From Boseongicola sp. (GTDB taxonomy: Bacteria > Pseudomonadota > Alphaproteobacteria > Rhodobacterales > Rhodobacteraceae), in NCBI GenBank assembly GCA_028824715.1, contig JAPPCV010000174.1, forward strand, positions 1 to 64,000: a stretch of 64,000 nucleotides of DNA, read 5' to 3'. A program made the position numbers and the translations under genes. Each line of letters opens with the position of its first letter. The first letter of the stretch is position 1. The notes below the pieces were generated by a model, which did no database searches, was not told where the DNA came from, and worked only from the letters and a program-made list of their open reading frames with translations. Below are positions 18,242 to 27,143 of this stretch, piece after piece.

Positions 18242-18430
18242 CTTGTTGACGTGACCAAGTCCTTCGGCACGGTGAATGTCGTTCCGCTGCTGAACCTGTT
18301 CTTTGACGAGGGTGAGTTCGTCGTCATTGTGGGGTTCTCTGGTCGCGGCGACTCAACGGCGCTGCGGATGATCCCGGGACTTGAGCCGGCGACCACAGGC
18401 ACGAAACAGATTGCGGGCAAGGACGTCGCT
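18242..18430 (+). pseudogene. ABC transporter ATPase remnant
   Basis: VDVTKSFGTVNVVPLLNLFF then DEGEFVVIVGFSGRGDSTAL clearly derive from the N-terminus of a SmoK/UgpC-type ATPase. The Walker [10 protein letters not shown] has become GFSGRGDST, which removes the essential lysine, and the frame is lost after about 63 codons. It begins 14 bases after the dehydrogenase stop, so a transporter gene probably belonged to this operon. Past it another frame reads LQRRAFELLDIDPAKDL and stops at 18541; I do not recognise that piece. Confidence 0.72.
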
Positions 18431-18813
18431 TGTGCACGACCAAGGACCACGCCTTCCCGTCGACGGAACTGCAGCGCCGTGCATTTGAATTGCTGGACAT
18501 AGACCCGGCAAAGGATCTTGCCATGCAAGAGACAGGCTGAATCCGCCGGCAGCCGCCGTTGGCTCCTTGACTTGCGAAGGATTCCTGTCTGACCCCTATG
18601 AGAAGATCCGGCCAAGTTCTTGCCTCGTCATGTCAAGAAACGTGAATGGGCCGGAACTCGCCGAGACGTCGGCTGACCGGGTCTTCGTTGTTGCCAACCC
18701 GACATCCCGCCAGGCATTCGGCCATCGGGAAGGTTTTCTTCCGCGGCCGAGACACGATGCCTGCTTGGCAATTCGCGTCGGACCTTGGCGTTCGTCGCTG
18801 CGTTGCCGGGCTT

Positions 18814-20085
18814 TCAGGACGTGCCTGCCGCAGCCCGCGCAACGCCGATCGCGGCTTCCACGTTCTTCGCACATGCGGGCAGAATGCCGAGCGTCCTGGC
18901 CCGGATTTCAGTGAATGCAGTGTTTCTTGCACCCCCGCCTGCGGAGTAGATTGCGTCCGGGAACCCGCCGCCTCGGGCCTCGATTTCGCGATAGCATTGC
19001 GCTTCGATCCGCGCGATGCCTTCCAGCAGGCCCTGCAGGAACACCGCGTCATCAGCTGGTCTAGGCGCAACGCGGGGCGCAAGGTCGGGGTCGTTGACCG
19101 GAAACCGTTCTCCGGCACGGATCAACGGATAGTAGTCAAGGCCGGAGGGTGCCATTGGGTCAATGCTGGCGCTCAGTCGGGCAATGGCCTCGGGCGAAAA
19201 GAAGTGTGCCAGAACCGCGCCGCCGGAATTGGACGCTCCGCCGACCAGCCAGGCATCGCCGAGTCGATGCGAATAAAGTCCGATTTCAGGATCGTCGATT
19301 CGCTCGCGACCGAGCATCTTGACTGCCAGGGTGGAGCCGAGGGAGGTCACGGCCGTTCCGATCTTGAGGGGAGCCGCCGCAAGGAATGCCGCGATGCTGT
19401 CGGTGGTGCCTGCGCAGACAACGGCACTTGGTGCCAGTCCAAGCCTGGCGGCAACATCGGGTGTGACCTCCGAGACCGGTGTTCCTACCGCATGGGCGCA
19501 CGGCAGGAGGGCAGTGTCCATGACCTTGCCGATCCAGTCAGGCCAAATTCCTGTCGCCGGGTCCAGACCGGTCTTGAGAGAGTTGTTGTGATCGGAATGT
19601 CCGCCGCAGCCCGTCAGTTTGGCAGCAACAAAATCGGCCTGGTGGAGAAGGTGGCGGGCGCGTCCGCCCGCATCTTCCACAACGAGATGCATGGCGCGCG
19701 CGAGCGCGGAGCCCGGACCTCGGGCAATGTGCGACGGCGGGGCGTGCATGTCTATCCGTGCCGCCTCGGAGTCAAAGCTGCCGGAATCGTACATCAGCGC
19801 CCGACCGACAGGGCGCAGCCTCGCATCGCACAGCACCATGCTGCCCGAAGTCCCGTCGACGGCGATCCTCGAAACCTCCGTCCCGCTGCGGCCGGAGTCC
19901 TTCAGTGCCGAGACCTGCCGCGACACGCACGTCTTTACCGCTCGCCACCACTCTTCCGCGTCAATGCGGTTCGGGTCCTGGCGCAGATGTGTCGTGCGTG
20001 CCATCGACAGGACTTCCCCGCGTTCGTCCACGACGGCGGTTCGGATGCCGCTTGTGCCAACGTCGATGCCAAGCGCCAGGCTCAT
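18814..20085 (-). CDS. FGGY-family carbohydrate kinase
   Basis: A 423-residue sugar kinase of the FGGY (xylulokinase/ribulokinase) family; it transfers phosphate from ATP to a sugar or polyol. Visible elements are the first phosphate loop GIDVGTSGIRTAVVDERG, the substrate region AVDGTSGSM, VCAGTTDSIAAF, SLGSTLAVK and the adenosine motif SAGGGARN. It is somewhat short for the family (450-520). The track's 707-residue version begins in a neighbour; the ATG at 20085 overlaps the aldolase stop (ATGA). It is last in the minus-strand operon. Kinase and aldolase together suggest phosphorylation followed by cleavage of the sugar. Confidence 0.88.
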   Translation of the reverse strand: MSLALGIDVGTSGIRTAVVDERGEVLSMARTTHLRQDPNRIDAEEWWRAVKTCVSRQVSALKDSGRSGTEVSRIAVDGTSGSMVLCDARLRPVGRALMYDSGSFDSEAARIDMHAPPSHIARGPGSALARAMHLVVEDAGGRARHLLHQADFVAAKLTGCGGHSDHNNSLKTGLDPATGIWPDWIGKVMDTALLPCAHAVGTPVSEVTPDVAARLGLAPSAVVCAGTTDSIAAFLAAAPLKIGTAVTSLGSTLAVKMLGRERIDDPEIGLYSHRLGDAWLVGGASNSGGAVLAHFFSPEAIARLSASIDPMAPSGLDYYPLIRAGERFPVNDPDLAPRVAPRPADDAVFLQGLLEGIARIEAQCYREIEARGGGFPDAIYSAGGGARNTAFTEIRARTLGILPACAKNVEAAIGVARAAAGTS

Positions 20086-21059
20086 CGGTGCGAGGTCAGT
20101 GCCCGGCGGTACTTTTCGGCATCCCAGTTGAGGAGTTCTGCCTCTGCCTCTGGACCGATGGGACTTGCGGACCACTCCTGCGGAAGTCGGCCGAGCACGT
20201 CCGAAAGGCATCGCAGCATGGCTCGCTGGCTTGCCGACGCGTCGGTGCGCAGCGCGATGCCGACGCCCTCGGAAAGGATGGCCGGCCACGAGCCGTCCCG
20301 GCCGCTGGCAGGAAGCCCACCCGGTCCGAGAAAGACGACGTGGTCGGGATAATACGATCCGGACATCGCCAATGTGCAGGTGCGCGGTTGCTGTGCCATC
20401 CACCCCTCGCTCGCCCATTCCATGCCGGATTCCGGACTTGCTTCCGGGAGAGTGTACGGTGTCCCGCGAAGCGGCATGGCAAGCCTTTCCTCCACTTCGC
20501 CGAGCAGTTCGGAGACTTCCGACGCCGAACCGCCGCAGCAGATCAGTCCGTGGTTCTGCAAGACGACCACGGCCGTATCCGCCGTCACCCTTGACATGAT
20601 CGAATTGGTCAGCGGCAGGCCAGGCTTGGCATAGGGCACCATCGCGAAGGGCAGGCCGCCAAGCTTGTCCCGTGCGGCGGCACGGCCTTCGGGGCTGATT
20701 GCATGCGTCAGGGTCGCGATCGAATGTGTATGCGCTACGACCGGATGATCGAATGCGGCGTGAAACGTCGTCTCTATCGACGGTCGGAGCTTGGTGTGCG
20801 GGTCGAGAACGGCTGCTTGGCAACTTCCGTCTCCGGTGGACCCTTGCGCTTCTTCCAGAGCCGCCGCGCGATTTACGGCCACGAAGATGTCCTGCCTTTC
20901 CGCAAGCGCCAGTTCCGTGCCCGAGGCCTTGATCCACATGACATCGCCGTCCTTCACGGAGGTGTTCCCTCCAGGGCCTTGGACCTGAAGCGGGTCCCTG
21001 CCAAGACGGGCGGAAAGAGCGAGGAACTCTGGATCAGGAGGTGCGAGGCATGCGCTCAT
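20082..21059 (-). CDS. Class II aldolase/adducin-family protein
   Basis: 325 residues. The class II aldolase fold is shown by GPGGNTSVKDGDVMWIKASG, a zinc-ligand HTHS and LQNHGLICCG. The family includes fuculose- and rhamnulose-phosphate aldolases and ribulose-phosphate epimerases; a C-terminal extension of about 100 residues exceeds the classic 215 length and resembles the larger RhaD-like subgroup. The ATG at 21059 overlaps the stop of the HAD gene, and its stop overlaps the kinase start, so all three are coupled. Likely role: retro-aldol cleavage of the phosphorylated sugar. Confidence 0.88.
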   Translation of the reverse strand: MSACLAPPDPEFLALSARLGRDPLQVQGPGGNTSVKDGDVMWIKASGTELALAERQDIFVAVNRAAALEEAQGSTGDGSCQAAVLDPHTKLRPSIETTFHAAFDHPVVAHTHSIATLTHAISPEGRAAARDKLGGLPFAMVPYAKPGLPLTNSIMSRVTADTAVVVLQNHGLICCGGSASEVSELLGEVEERLAMPLRGTPYTLPEASPESGMEWASEGWMAQQPRTCTLAMSGSYYPDHVVFLGPGGLPASGRDGSWPAILSEGVGIALRTDASASQRAMLRCLSDVLGRLPQEWSASPIGPEAEAELLNWDAEKYRRALTSHR

Positions 21060-21895
21060 GCAAGCAGCTCCATTCGGTATGTGGGTGCCGGCACGCCCTC
21101 CACAGCGCAGAGTTCGGCCAGGGTGTCCGCCGCATCGCCAGCCGTGAAGTTCTCGCGCAGGAGACCGCCTTGCACGAACACGCTGTCCCAGCCTGCACCA
21201 TGTGCCCCTGCTATGTCGTGCTCCAGGCTGTCTCCGACCATCAACAGGCGCGATCCCCCTAGCGAACGCTCCACCGCCTCGAACACGTGACGATGAGGCT
21301 TGCCATAGAAGACCACGTTGCCTCCATTCTCCATATGCATGTGAGCAAGTGCGCCGGGAGCCAGCGTGTTGCGGTTCCCTGAACGCGGGCTGGCGCGATC
21401 GGGATTCGAGCAATAGACCGTAAGGTTCGCCGTCATCGCGTGATCCAGAACATCCTGCCAGTCCGCCGCAGCGGCGTTTTCGGGCAGCCCCATGATCAGG
21501 ATCGCCTCGGCCGTCTCCGGCACGTCGCAGATCGTGACATCCAGCCCTCCGGCCCATGAATTCGCGTCTCCGTGCGCCCGCTCGACGAAACAGTAGCTAC
21601 GTTCCGGCACGCGGCCGGACCGTACGTCCTGCCAAAGCGCCTCGCCGCTTGTCATTATCTGGTCAAACAGGCCAGGGGCGAACCCCATGGCCGCGATCCG
21701 TGCCTCGTTTTCCGACGCCCGCTTGCCCGAGTTGGACAGGACCGCAAGCCGCGCGCCAGCGCCCTGCAGCGCTTCAAGCGCCGTCACCGCGCCGGGATAC
21801 GGTTCGCTGCCATCGTGCAGCACTCCCCATTGATCCAGAATGATGGCGTCGTATCCCTTTGCCACCTCCTGGATGCTCTCGATGGCACGCGTCAT
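21056..21895 (-). CDS. HAD-superfamily class IIA hydrolase
   Basis: 279 residues. Motif I is ILDQWGVLHDG; note DxW in place of the DxD seen in most phosphatases, as in the TIGR01459-type class IIA group. Motif II is LSNSGKR, and motif III/IV is GKPHRHVFEAVE with MVGDSLEHDIAGA. Class IIA members are sugar or nucleotide phosphatases. Loss of the second Asp of motif I raises doubt about phosphatase turnover. It lies between the MBL gene (six bases upstream) and the aldolase (overlap). Confidence 0.87.
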   Translation of the reverse strand: MTRAIESIQEVAKGYDAIILDQWGVLHDGSEPYPGAVTALEALQGAGARLAVLSNSGKRASENEARIAAMGFAPGLFDQIMTSGEALWQDVRSGRVPERSYCFVERAHGDANSWAGGLDVTICDVPETAEAILIMGLPENAAAADWQDVLDHAMTANLTVYCSNPDRASPRSGNRNTLAPGALAHMHMENGGNVVFYGKPHRHVFEAVERSLGGSRLLMVGDSLEHDIAGAHGAGWDSVFVQGGLLRENFTAGDAADTLAELCAVEGVPAPTYRMELLA

Positions 21896-21901
21896 CCGGG
21901 G

Positions 21902-22834
21902 TCAGTCTTCCATGTCTTCAGGTCTGGCGAGGTTCGAGATGTATGCATCGACGTCTTCGGGCGCCATCGCGGGGGCCTCCTTTCCTGCTGCGCCGGCCGG
22001 CATGTCGCCGAAATAGAACCGGTAGCCCGGAATCGCCTGGCGCCGCCGGCGAATCGGCATGCCTTGATAGGGAAAGACGTCCGAGCGCGCGTTCGCCGCA
22101 TGGTCATGGCACGGCAGGACGTAGTCCGCGCGCTTGTCCAGCTCCTCGACCGACTTCCAGCCGTCATAGGCATTGACGAACCTTGCGGGCACCCAGTAGC
22201 GCCACATTTCGGCCGGGTTCGGCTCCAGGTTGCGCTCCTCGAAGATCGCGTCGCCGCAGACCACGATGTCGCCGGCACTTGTTGCAACGCTCACGGCCAT
22301 ATGTCCCACTGAGTGTCCCGGCGTCGGAAACATCGTGATGCCGGGCAGCACCTCGCACTCGCTGCCCACGGCCTCGAAGACGCATCCTGCATAGGCCGGC
22401 TCGATGCCAAGAATGCCGCATTCGTAGGTGCGGTAGTAGAGCGGCAGCGGATTGTACGCCATCTCGATCTCGGCCTTCGGAGCGATGTAGCGTGCGTTCC
22501 TGAACTCCTTCATGTTCTGTACGTGATCCCAGTGAAGATGGGTGAAGATGATCACGTCGATCTGGTCTGGATGCAGGCCGAGTTCCTGTTCCAGATGTTC
22601 GTGGACCTGCAGGCAGCCGCGTTTCTCGCAGTTGTGGTGATACTTGCTGGCGCGTTCCTGGTCCGGCAGCCCGGTGTCGATCAGGATCTTGTGCTCGCCG
22701 GTGTCGACGAAGTGGCAGTAGACCGGCTGCCACTTCTTCCTTCCTGCGGGCCCCTTCCAGAAAATGTAGGTTCCAAGGTCCCCATGAAGCCAGCCTGTGT
22801 TTATGGGATGGATTCTCGTTTCTGCAACGCTCAT
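21902..22834 (-). CDS. MBL-fold lactonase-like hydrolase
   Basis: 310 residues with the dinuclear zinc motif THLHWDHVQN, PTPGHSVGHM and CGDAIFE, and a late HDH. The overall wording is like N-acyl-homoserine lactonases (AiiA/AttM group). In a carbohydrate operon it more plausibly opens a sugar lactone produced by a dehydrogenase (inference). It is the first gene of the minus-strand operon; its start is 26 bases downstream of the TTTTGTGCACAAAA palindrome on that strand, so it is probably GntR-controlled. Confidence 0.87.
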   Translation of the reverse strand: MSVAETRIHPINTGWLHGDLGTYIFWKGPAGRKKWQPVYCHFVDTGEHKILIDTGLPDQERASKYHHNCEKRGCLQVHEHLEQELGLHPDQIDVIIFTHLHWDHVQNMKEFRNARYIAPKAEIEMAYNPLPLYYRTYECGILGIEPAYAGCVFEAVGSECEVLPGITMFPTPGHSVGHMAVSVATSAGDIVVCGDAIFEERNLEPNPAEMWRYWVPARFVNAYDGWKSVEELDKRADYVLPCHDHAANARSDVFPYQGMPIRRRRQAIPGYRFYFGDMPAGAAGKEAPAMAPEDVDAYISNLARPEDMED

Positions 22835-22862
22835 GGGGCCGCTCCGTGTTCAGTGATTCAGT

Positions 22863-22876
22863 TTTTGTGCACAAAA
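22863..22876. promoter_or_regulatory. GntR/FCD-type operator 1 (TTTTGTGCACAAAA)
   Basis: A perfect 14-base palindrome between the regulator stop and the start of the MBL-HAD-aldolase-kinase operon. Its outer six bases on each side (TTTTGT/ACAAAA) are identical to those of the second palindrome at 23668. The shared half-site strongly suggests one regulator, most simply the adjacent GntR protein. Confidence 0.7.
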
Positions 22877-22925
22877 GTATGAAAAAGGACACATTTGCAA
22901 GACCATTCTCCTTGACCGCTTGGCG

Positions 22926-23591
22926 TCAGTTTGCCCTGAGCGTTTCAAGGAAGCTCGCGGTCATGTGGCTGCGCATGCTTCGGGACGCAGTAGCCGAATC
23001 CTCGGAGAAAATGTCATTGATCAATTCCGCATGGCTCCGGGCAGAAGCAAGCAAGTCGTCGCGGGTCTCGAACTTCTTTGCCCGGAAGGGGCCGGTGCGC
23101 CGACGGAACTCGGATGCGATCTCGGCGATGTAGGGGTTGCCCGTGGCACGGTAGATGGCCAGGTGAAACGATTCGTTCGCGCGCAGGTATTGCGACCGGT
23201 CACCGATTTCCGCAGCGGCCACGCAGGCAACCTGTGCTGCCTCAATTTCCGATCTCGACAGGAGCGTGAGGCGCTGCGAGGCGATCCTCGCGCATGCGGC
23301 CTCGATTTCGTGCATGGCCTCGAATATCTGGCTGAGTTCTTCACGGCTGTATTCCGCGACGAAGACACCGCGTCTCTCGCCCTGGACAAGAATGCCCTGC
23401 GCCGTCAGGCGGGACAGCGCCTCGCGCACCGGGGTTCGCGAAGCCCCGAATCGCCTTGCGAGACCGACCTCGTCCAGCCTTTGGCCCGGCCTCAGGTCGC
23501 CCGTTCCGATCTCATCCAAGAGTGCCCGTTCGATGCGCTGTGCCATCGAGTGTCTCTGGCCGTCGGCGCGGTTGGTGGCGCTTTTCAACAT
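22926..23591 (-). CDS. GntR-family (FCD) transcriptional regulator
   Basis: 221 residues. An N-terminal winged helix-turn-helix (GQRLDEVGLARRFGASRTPV, then REALSRL) is joined to an all-helical FCD effector domain of about 140 residues, with metal/acid-binding histidines in NESFHLAIY and SHAELI. FCD regulators usually respond to organic or sugar acids. I took the ATG at 23591 (MLKSATN); the track's 12-residue extension is possible. It lies between the degradative operon and the divergent ABC transporter, and matching palindromes flank it, so it most likely represses both. Confidence 0.88.
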   Translation of the reverse strand: MLKSATNRADGQRHSMAQRIERALLDEIGTGDLRPGQRLDEVGLARRFGASRTPVREALSRLTAQGILVQGERRGVFVAEYSREELSQIFEAMHEIEAACARIASQRLTLLSRSEIEAAQVACVAAAEIGDRSQYLRANESFHLAIYRATGNPYIAEIASEFRRRTGPFRAKKFETRDDLLASARSHAELINDIFSEDSATASRSMRSHMTASFLETLRAN

Positions 23592-23641
23592 GCCTTGCCA
23601 AGTCCTCCCTACCCGGATTCGGTACACTCATCGAAGTGGAA

Positions 23642-23655
23642 ATGCAAACTTGCAT
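23642..23655. promoter_or_regulatory. Imperfect palindrome ATGCAAACTTGCAT
   Basis: Six-base arms ATGCAA/TTGCAT around two bases, 13 bases from the second GntR-type operator and inside the divergent control region. It could be a second operator or a promoter-overlapping site. Support is the symmetry and position only. Confidence 0.35.
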
Positions 23656-23667
23656 ATTTTCTTTTCT

Positions 23668-23681
23668 TTTTGTATACAAAA
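23668..23681. promoter_or_regulatory. GntR/FCD-type operator 2 (TTTTGTATACAAAA)
   Basis: A perfect 14-base palindrome 30 bases upstream of the ABC ATPase start and 77 bases from the regulator start. It shares TTTTGT/ACAAAA with operator 1. Binding here would control the plus-strand transport operon and probably the regulator itself. Confidence 0.72.
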
Positions 23682-23710
23682 TTGCGACACTTCGGAGAAT
23701 CGGGGATTCG

Positions 23711-24796
<1,086 letters not shown>

Positions 24797-24833
24797 CGCC
24801 GGAATTCGAAAGCAGCACAAGGGAGGTAATCTG

Positions 24834-26162
24834 ATGCTGAAATACACGAAACGGATCACACTGGGTGCGGTCTCCGCGCTGGCGCTGGCGTCTGCCGCGT
24901 CTGCCGGACCGTATGACGAGTATCAGGGCGAGACCCTGATCGTGAACTTTCCCGCCCATCCACATTTTGACGCGGTGATGAAGATCCTGCCGGAATTCAC
25001 GGCAGAGACCGGGATAGAGGTCGAAGTGGACCAGCTGCCTTACCTGAAGATGCGCGAGCGGCAGACGCTTGAGCTGGCGCAGGACGAAGGCGAGTACGAT
25101 CTCATTGCCTACGTCGTCTTTTCGAAGGCGGACTATGTCTATGCGGACCAGCTCGAGAACTTGGCGCGGTACTTCATGAACCCGAAGCTTGCGGATCCGG
25201 CTTATGACGCAGACGACCTGATCGACGGCTACGTCTACAACATCGGCTTTGCCGGCGGGAACAAGGGCTATCTTGAAGGAAAGACGGGCTCGCTGTTCGG
25301 CATCCCCTACGGCTCCGAGACCTCGATCCTTGGCTATCGCACGGACATCTTTGACAAGCACGGCCTTTCGGTGCCCGAGACCTATGGCGAGCTGCTCGAC
25401 GTTGCCTGCCGGATTCCGGATCTAGAGCCGGGCATGGGCGGCCTCTCTTCGCGCGCAGCATCCGGTCACCATGCCAGCCATGCGTTCCTGCTGCATCTCG
25501 CTCCCCTGGGCGGTCGCATCTTCGACGACCAGTGGAACCCGATCGTGAACAATGCGGCGGGCGTCGAGGCTGCCAACGCGCTGAAGACCATCGTGGACTG
25601 CGGTCCGGAGGGCGCGGCATCCTTCGGCTTCGGCGAAGCCCTCGGCTCGTTCCTGAACGGCGATACGGCGATGTTCCTTGACACAACGGTCGTGGCCGGA
25701 CAGATCAACGACCCCTCCAAGTCGAAGGTTGTCGGCAAGGTCGGCTGGGCGTTGCATCCCATGGGCGTTCGCCGCGGCTCGCAGACCGGCGGGTTCGGCA
25801 TCGGAATCCCGAGCAACGCCGAGAACAAGGAGGCCGCGTTCCTCCTGATGCAGTGGCTGACGTCGAAGAAGGGTGACAAGCTCGTGGCGCTGGCCGGCGG
25901 CAATCCATCGCGCTTCTCGACCCATGCGGATCAGGACGTGAACGCCAAGTTCCCGCATATGGCCACCTTCGGCGAAGCCCTGAAGCACGCCGATCCGGAC
26001 TGGCGGCCGATCATCCCCGTCTGGGGCAAGATCAATGCGGATCTCGGCACGACGCTGTCCAAGGTCCTGACCGAAGACCTCGACGTGCAGGAGGCGCTTG
26101 ACGGCGTCGCGGAACGCACCCGGGCCGTCATGGAGGAAGCCGGCTACTACACCTGGCAGTAG
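24834..26162 (+). CDS. Sugar ABC transporter substrate-binding protein
   Basis: A 442-residue family 1 extracellular binding protein. The signal peptide is MLKYTKRITLGAVSALALAS with cleavage probably after ASA. The mature protein starts GPYDEYQGETLIVNFPAHPH. It is diverged from SmoE, so the ligand is likely different. The ATG at 24834 follows AGGGAGG (seven-base spacing); the track start is too early. It is followed by a strong hairpin, as is smoE. Confidence 0.9.
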   Translation: MLKYTKRITLGAVSALALASAASAGPYDEYQGETLIVNFPAHPHFDAVMKILPEFTAETGIEVEVDQLPYLKMRERQTLELAQDEGEYDLIAYVVFSKADYVYADQLENLARYFMNPKLADPAYDADDLIDGYVYNIGFAGGNKGYLEGKTGSLFGIPYGSETSILGYRTDIFDKHGLSVPETYGELLDVACRIPDLEPGMGGLSSRAASGHHASHAFLLHLAPLGGRIFDDQWNPIVNNAAGVEAANALKTIVDCGPEGAASFGFGEALGSFLNGDTAMFLDTTVVAGQINDPSKSKVVGKVGWALHPMGVRRGSQTGGFGIGIPSNAENKEAAFLLMQWLTSKKGDKLVALAGGNPSRFSTHADQDVNAKFPHMATFGEALKHADPDWRPIIPVWGKINADLGTTLSKVLTEDLDVQEALDGVAERTRAVMEEAGYYTWQ

Positions 26163-26171
26163 CCCCGATGC

Positions 26172-26199
26172 GGAGCGGCCCGGATGTGCGGGCCGCTCC
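26172..26199 (+). terminator. Intercistronic hairpin after the binding-protein gene
   Basis: GGAGCGGCCCG and CGGGCCGCTCC form a perfect 11-base stem with a six-base loop, nine bases after the stop. There is no T-run and genes continue on the same strand, so it likely protects the upstream mRNA or attenuates partially rather than ending the operon. Confidence 0.62.
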
Positions 26200-26228
26200 C
26201 GCCCGACAACCACAGGAGCGGCAAGCCG

Positions 26229-27143
26229 GTGACTGCGCAAACATTCAATCGCATGACGCCATACCTGTTTCTGGCGCCTGCAGCGATCACCATGGCCATC
26301 GCTCTGCTCTACCCGTTGGGATACATGGTATATGGCTCGTTCCGGGACTGGGATCCGAGCCAGAACATCTCGGAGACGGACTTCGTCGGGTTGAAGAACT
26401 ACATCACGCTGTTCTTTGATCCAGCGTTCCGGGAAAGCCTGTCCGTCACGCTGATCTTCGCGTTCACCGTCGTCGTTGCCGAAATGGTGATCGGCGTCGG
26501 GCTGGCGCTCTTGCTCGACCGCAACATTCGCGGAATCTCCGTTCTTCGCACGCTCTTCATCCTGCCCATGATGATCGCGCCAGTCGTTGTCGGCCTGATG
26601 TGGCGCTACATGTATCACCCGACGGTGGGTACGTTCAACAAGACGCTGAAATCGCTTGGTTTCGACGGAGTCGACTGGCTGGGCCAGCACGCACTTCTGA
26701 GCGTCATCATCGCGGACATCTGGCAATGGACACCGTTCATACTGATTCTCGCGCTGGCGGCCCTGCAATCGTTGCCGGCTTCCGCCATCGAGGCGGCGCG
26801 CATTGATGGCGCGACGGCCTGGCAGCAGATATGGCACATCAAGCTGCCGCTGATGATGCCGGTCCTGGTCGTGACGGCGCTGCTTCGCCTGATAGACGCA
26901 TTCAAGGTGCTGGAAGTCATCCTGGTGATGACCGAGGGCGGCCCAGGCCTGTCCACCGAGATCGTGGCACTGCGGATATCGCGCACCGCAACGGAATTCC
27001 GCGAGCTTGGCACGGCGGCGGCCATGTCAAACTACCTGCTGATCCTGCTGCTGATTCTCACGTTGGCGATGTTTGCGATTGGCCGGCTCCAGGATGCCCG
27101 TACGGCGCGCCTTGCCCGCCAGGTTCAGGAGGAGGAAGGCTGA
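26229..27143 (+). CDS. Sugar ABC transporter permease (MalF type)
   Basis: 304 residues, about six transmembrane helices, with the EAA loop EAARIDGATAWQQIWHIKLP. I chose the GTG at 26229 with AGGAG ten bases upstream; ATG 26253 is an alternative. The stop TGA overlaps the ATG of the next permease. Confidence 0.9.
   Translation: MTAQTFNRMTPYLFLAPAAITMAIALLYPLGYMVYGSFRDWDPSQNISETDFVGLKNYITLFFDPAFRESLSVTLIFAFTVVVAEMVIGVGLALLLDRNIRGISVLRTLFILPMMIAPVVVGLMWRYMYHPTVGTFNKTLKSLGFDGVDWLGQHALLSVIIADIWQWTPFILILALAALQSLPASAIEAARIDGATAWQQIWHIKLPLMMPVLVVTALLRLIDAFKVLEVILVMTEGGPGLSTEIVALRISRTATEFRELGTAAAMSNYLLILLLILTLAMFAIGRLQDARTARLARQVQEEEG

Noticed and set aside
25422-26837. 471-residue minus ORF
   Set aside because: Antisense of the binding protein and permease, full of His/Asp/Arg runs typical of GC-rich shadows.
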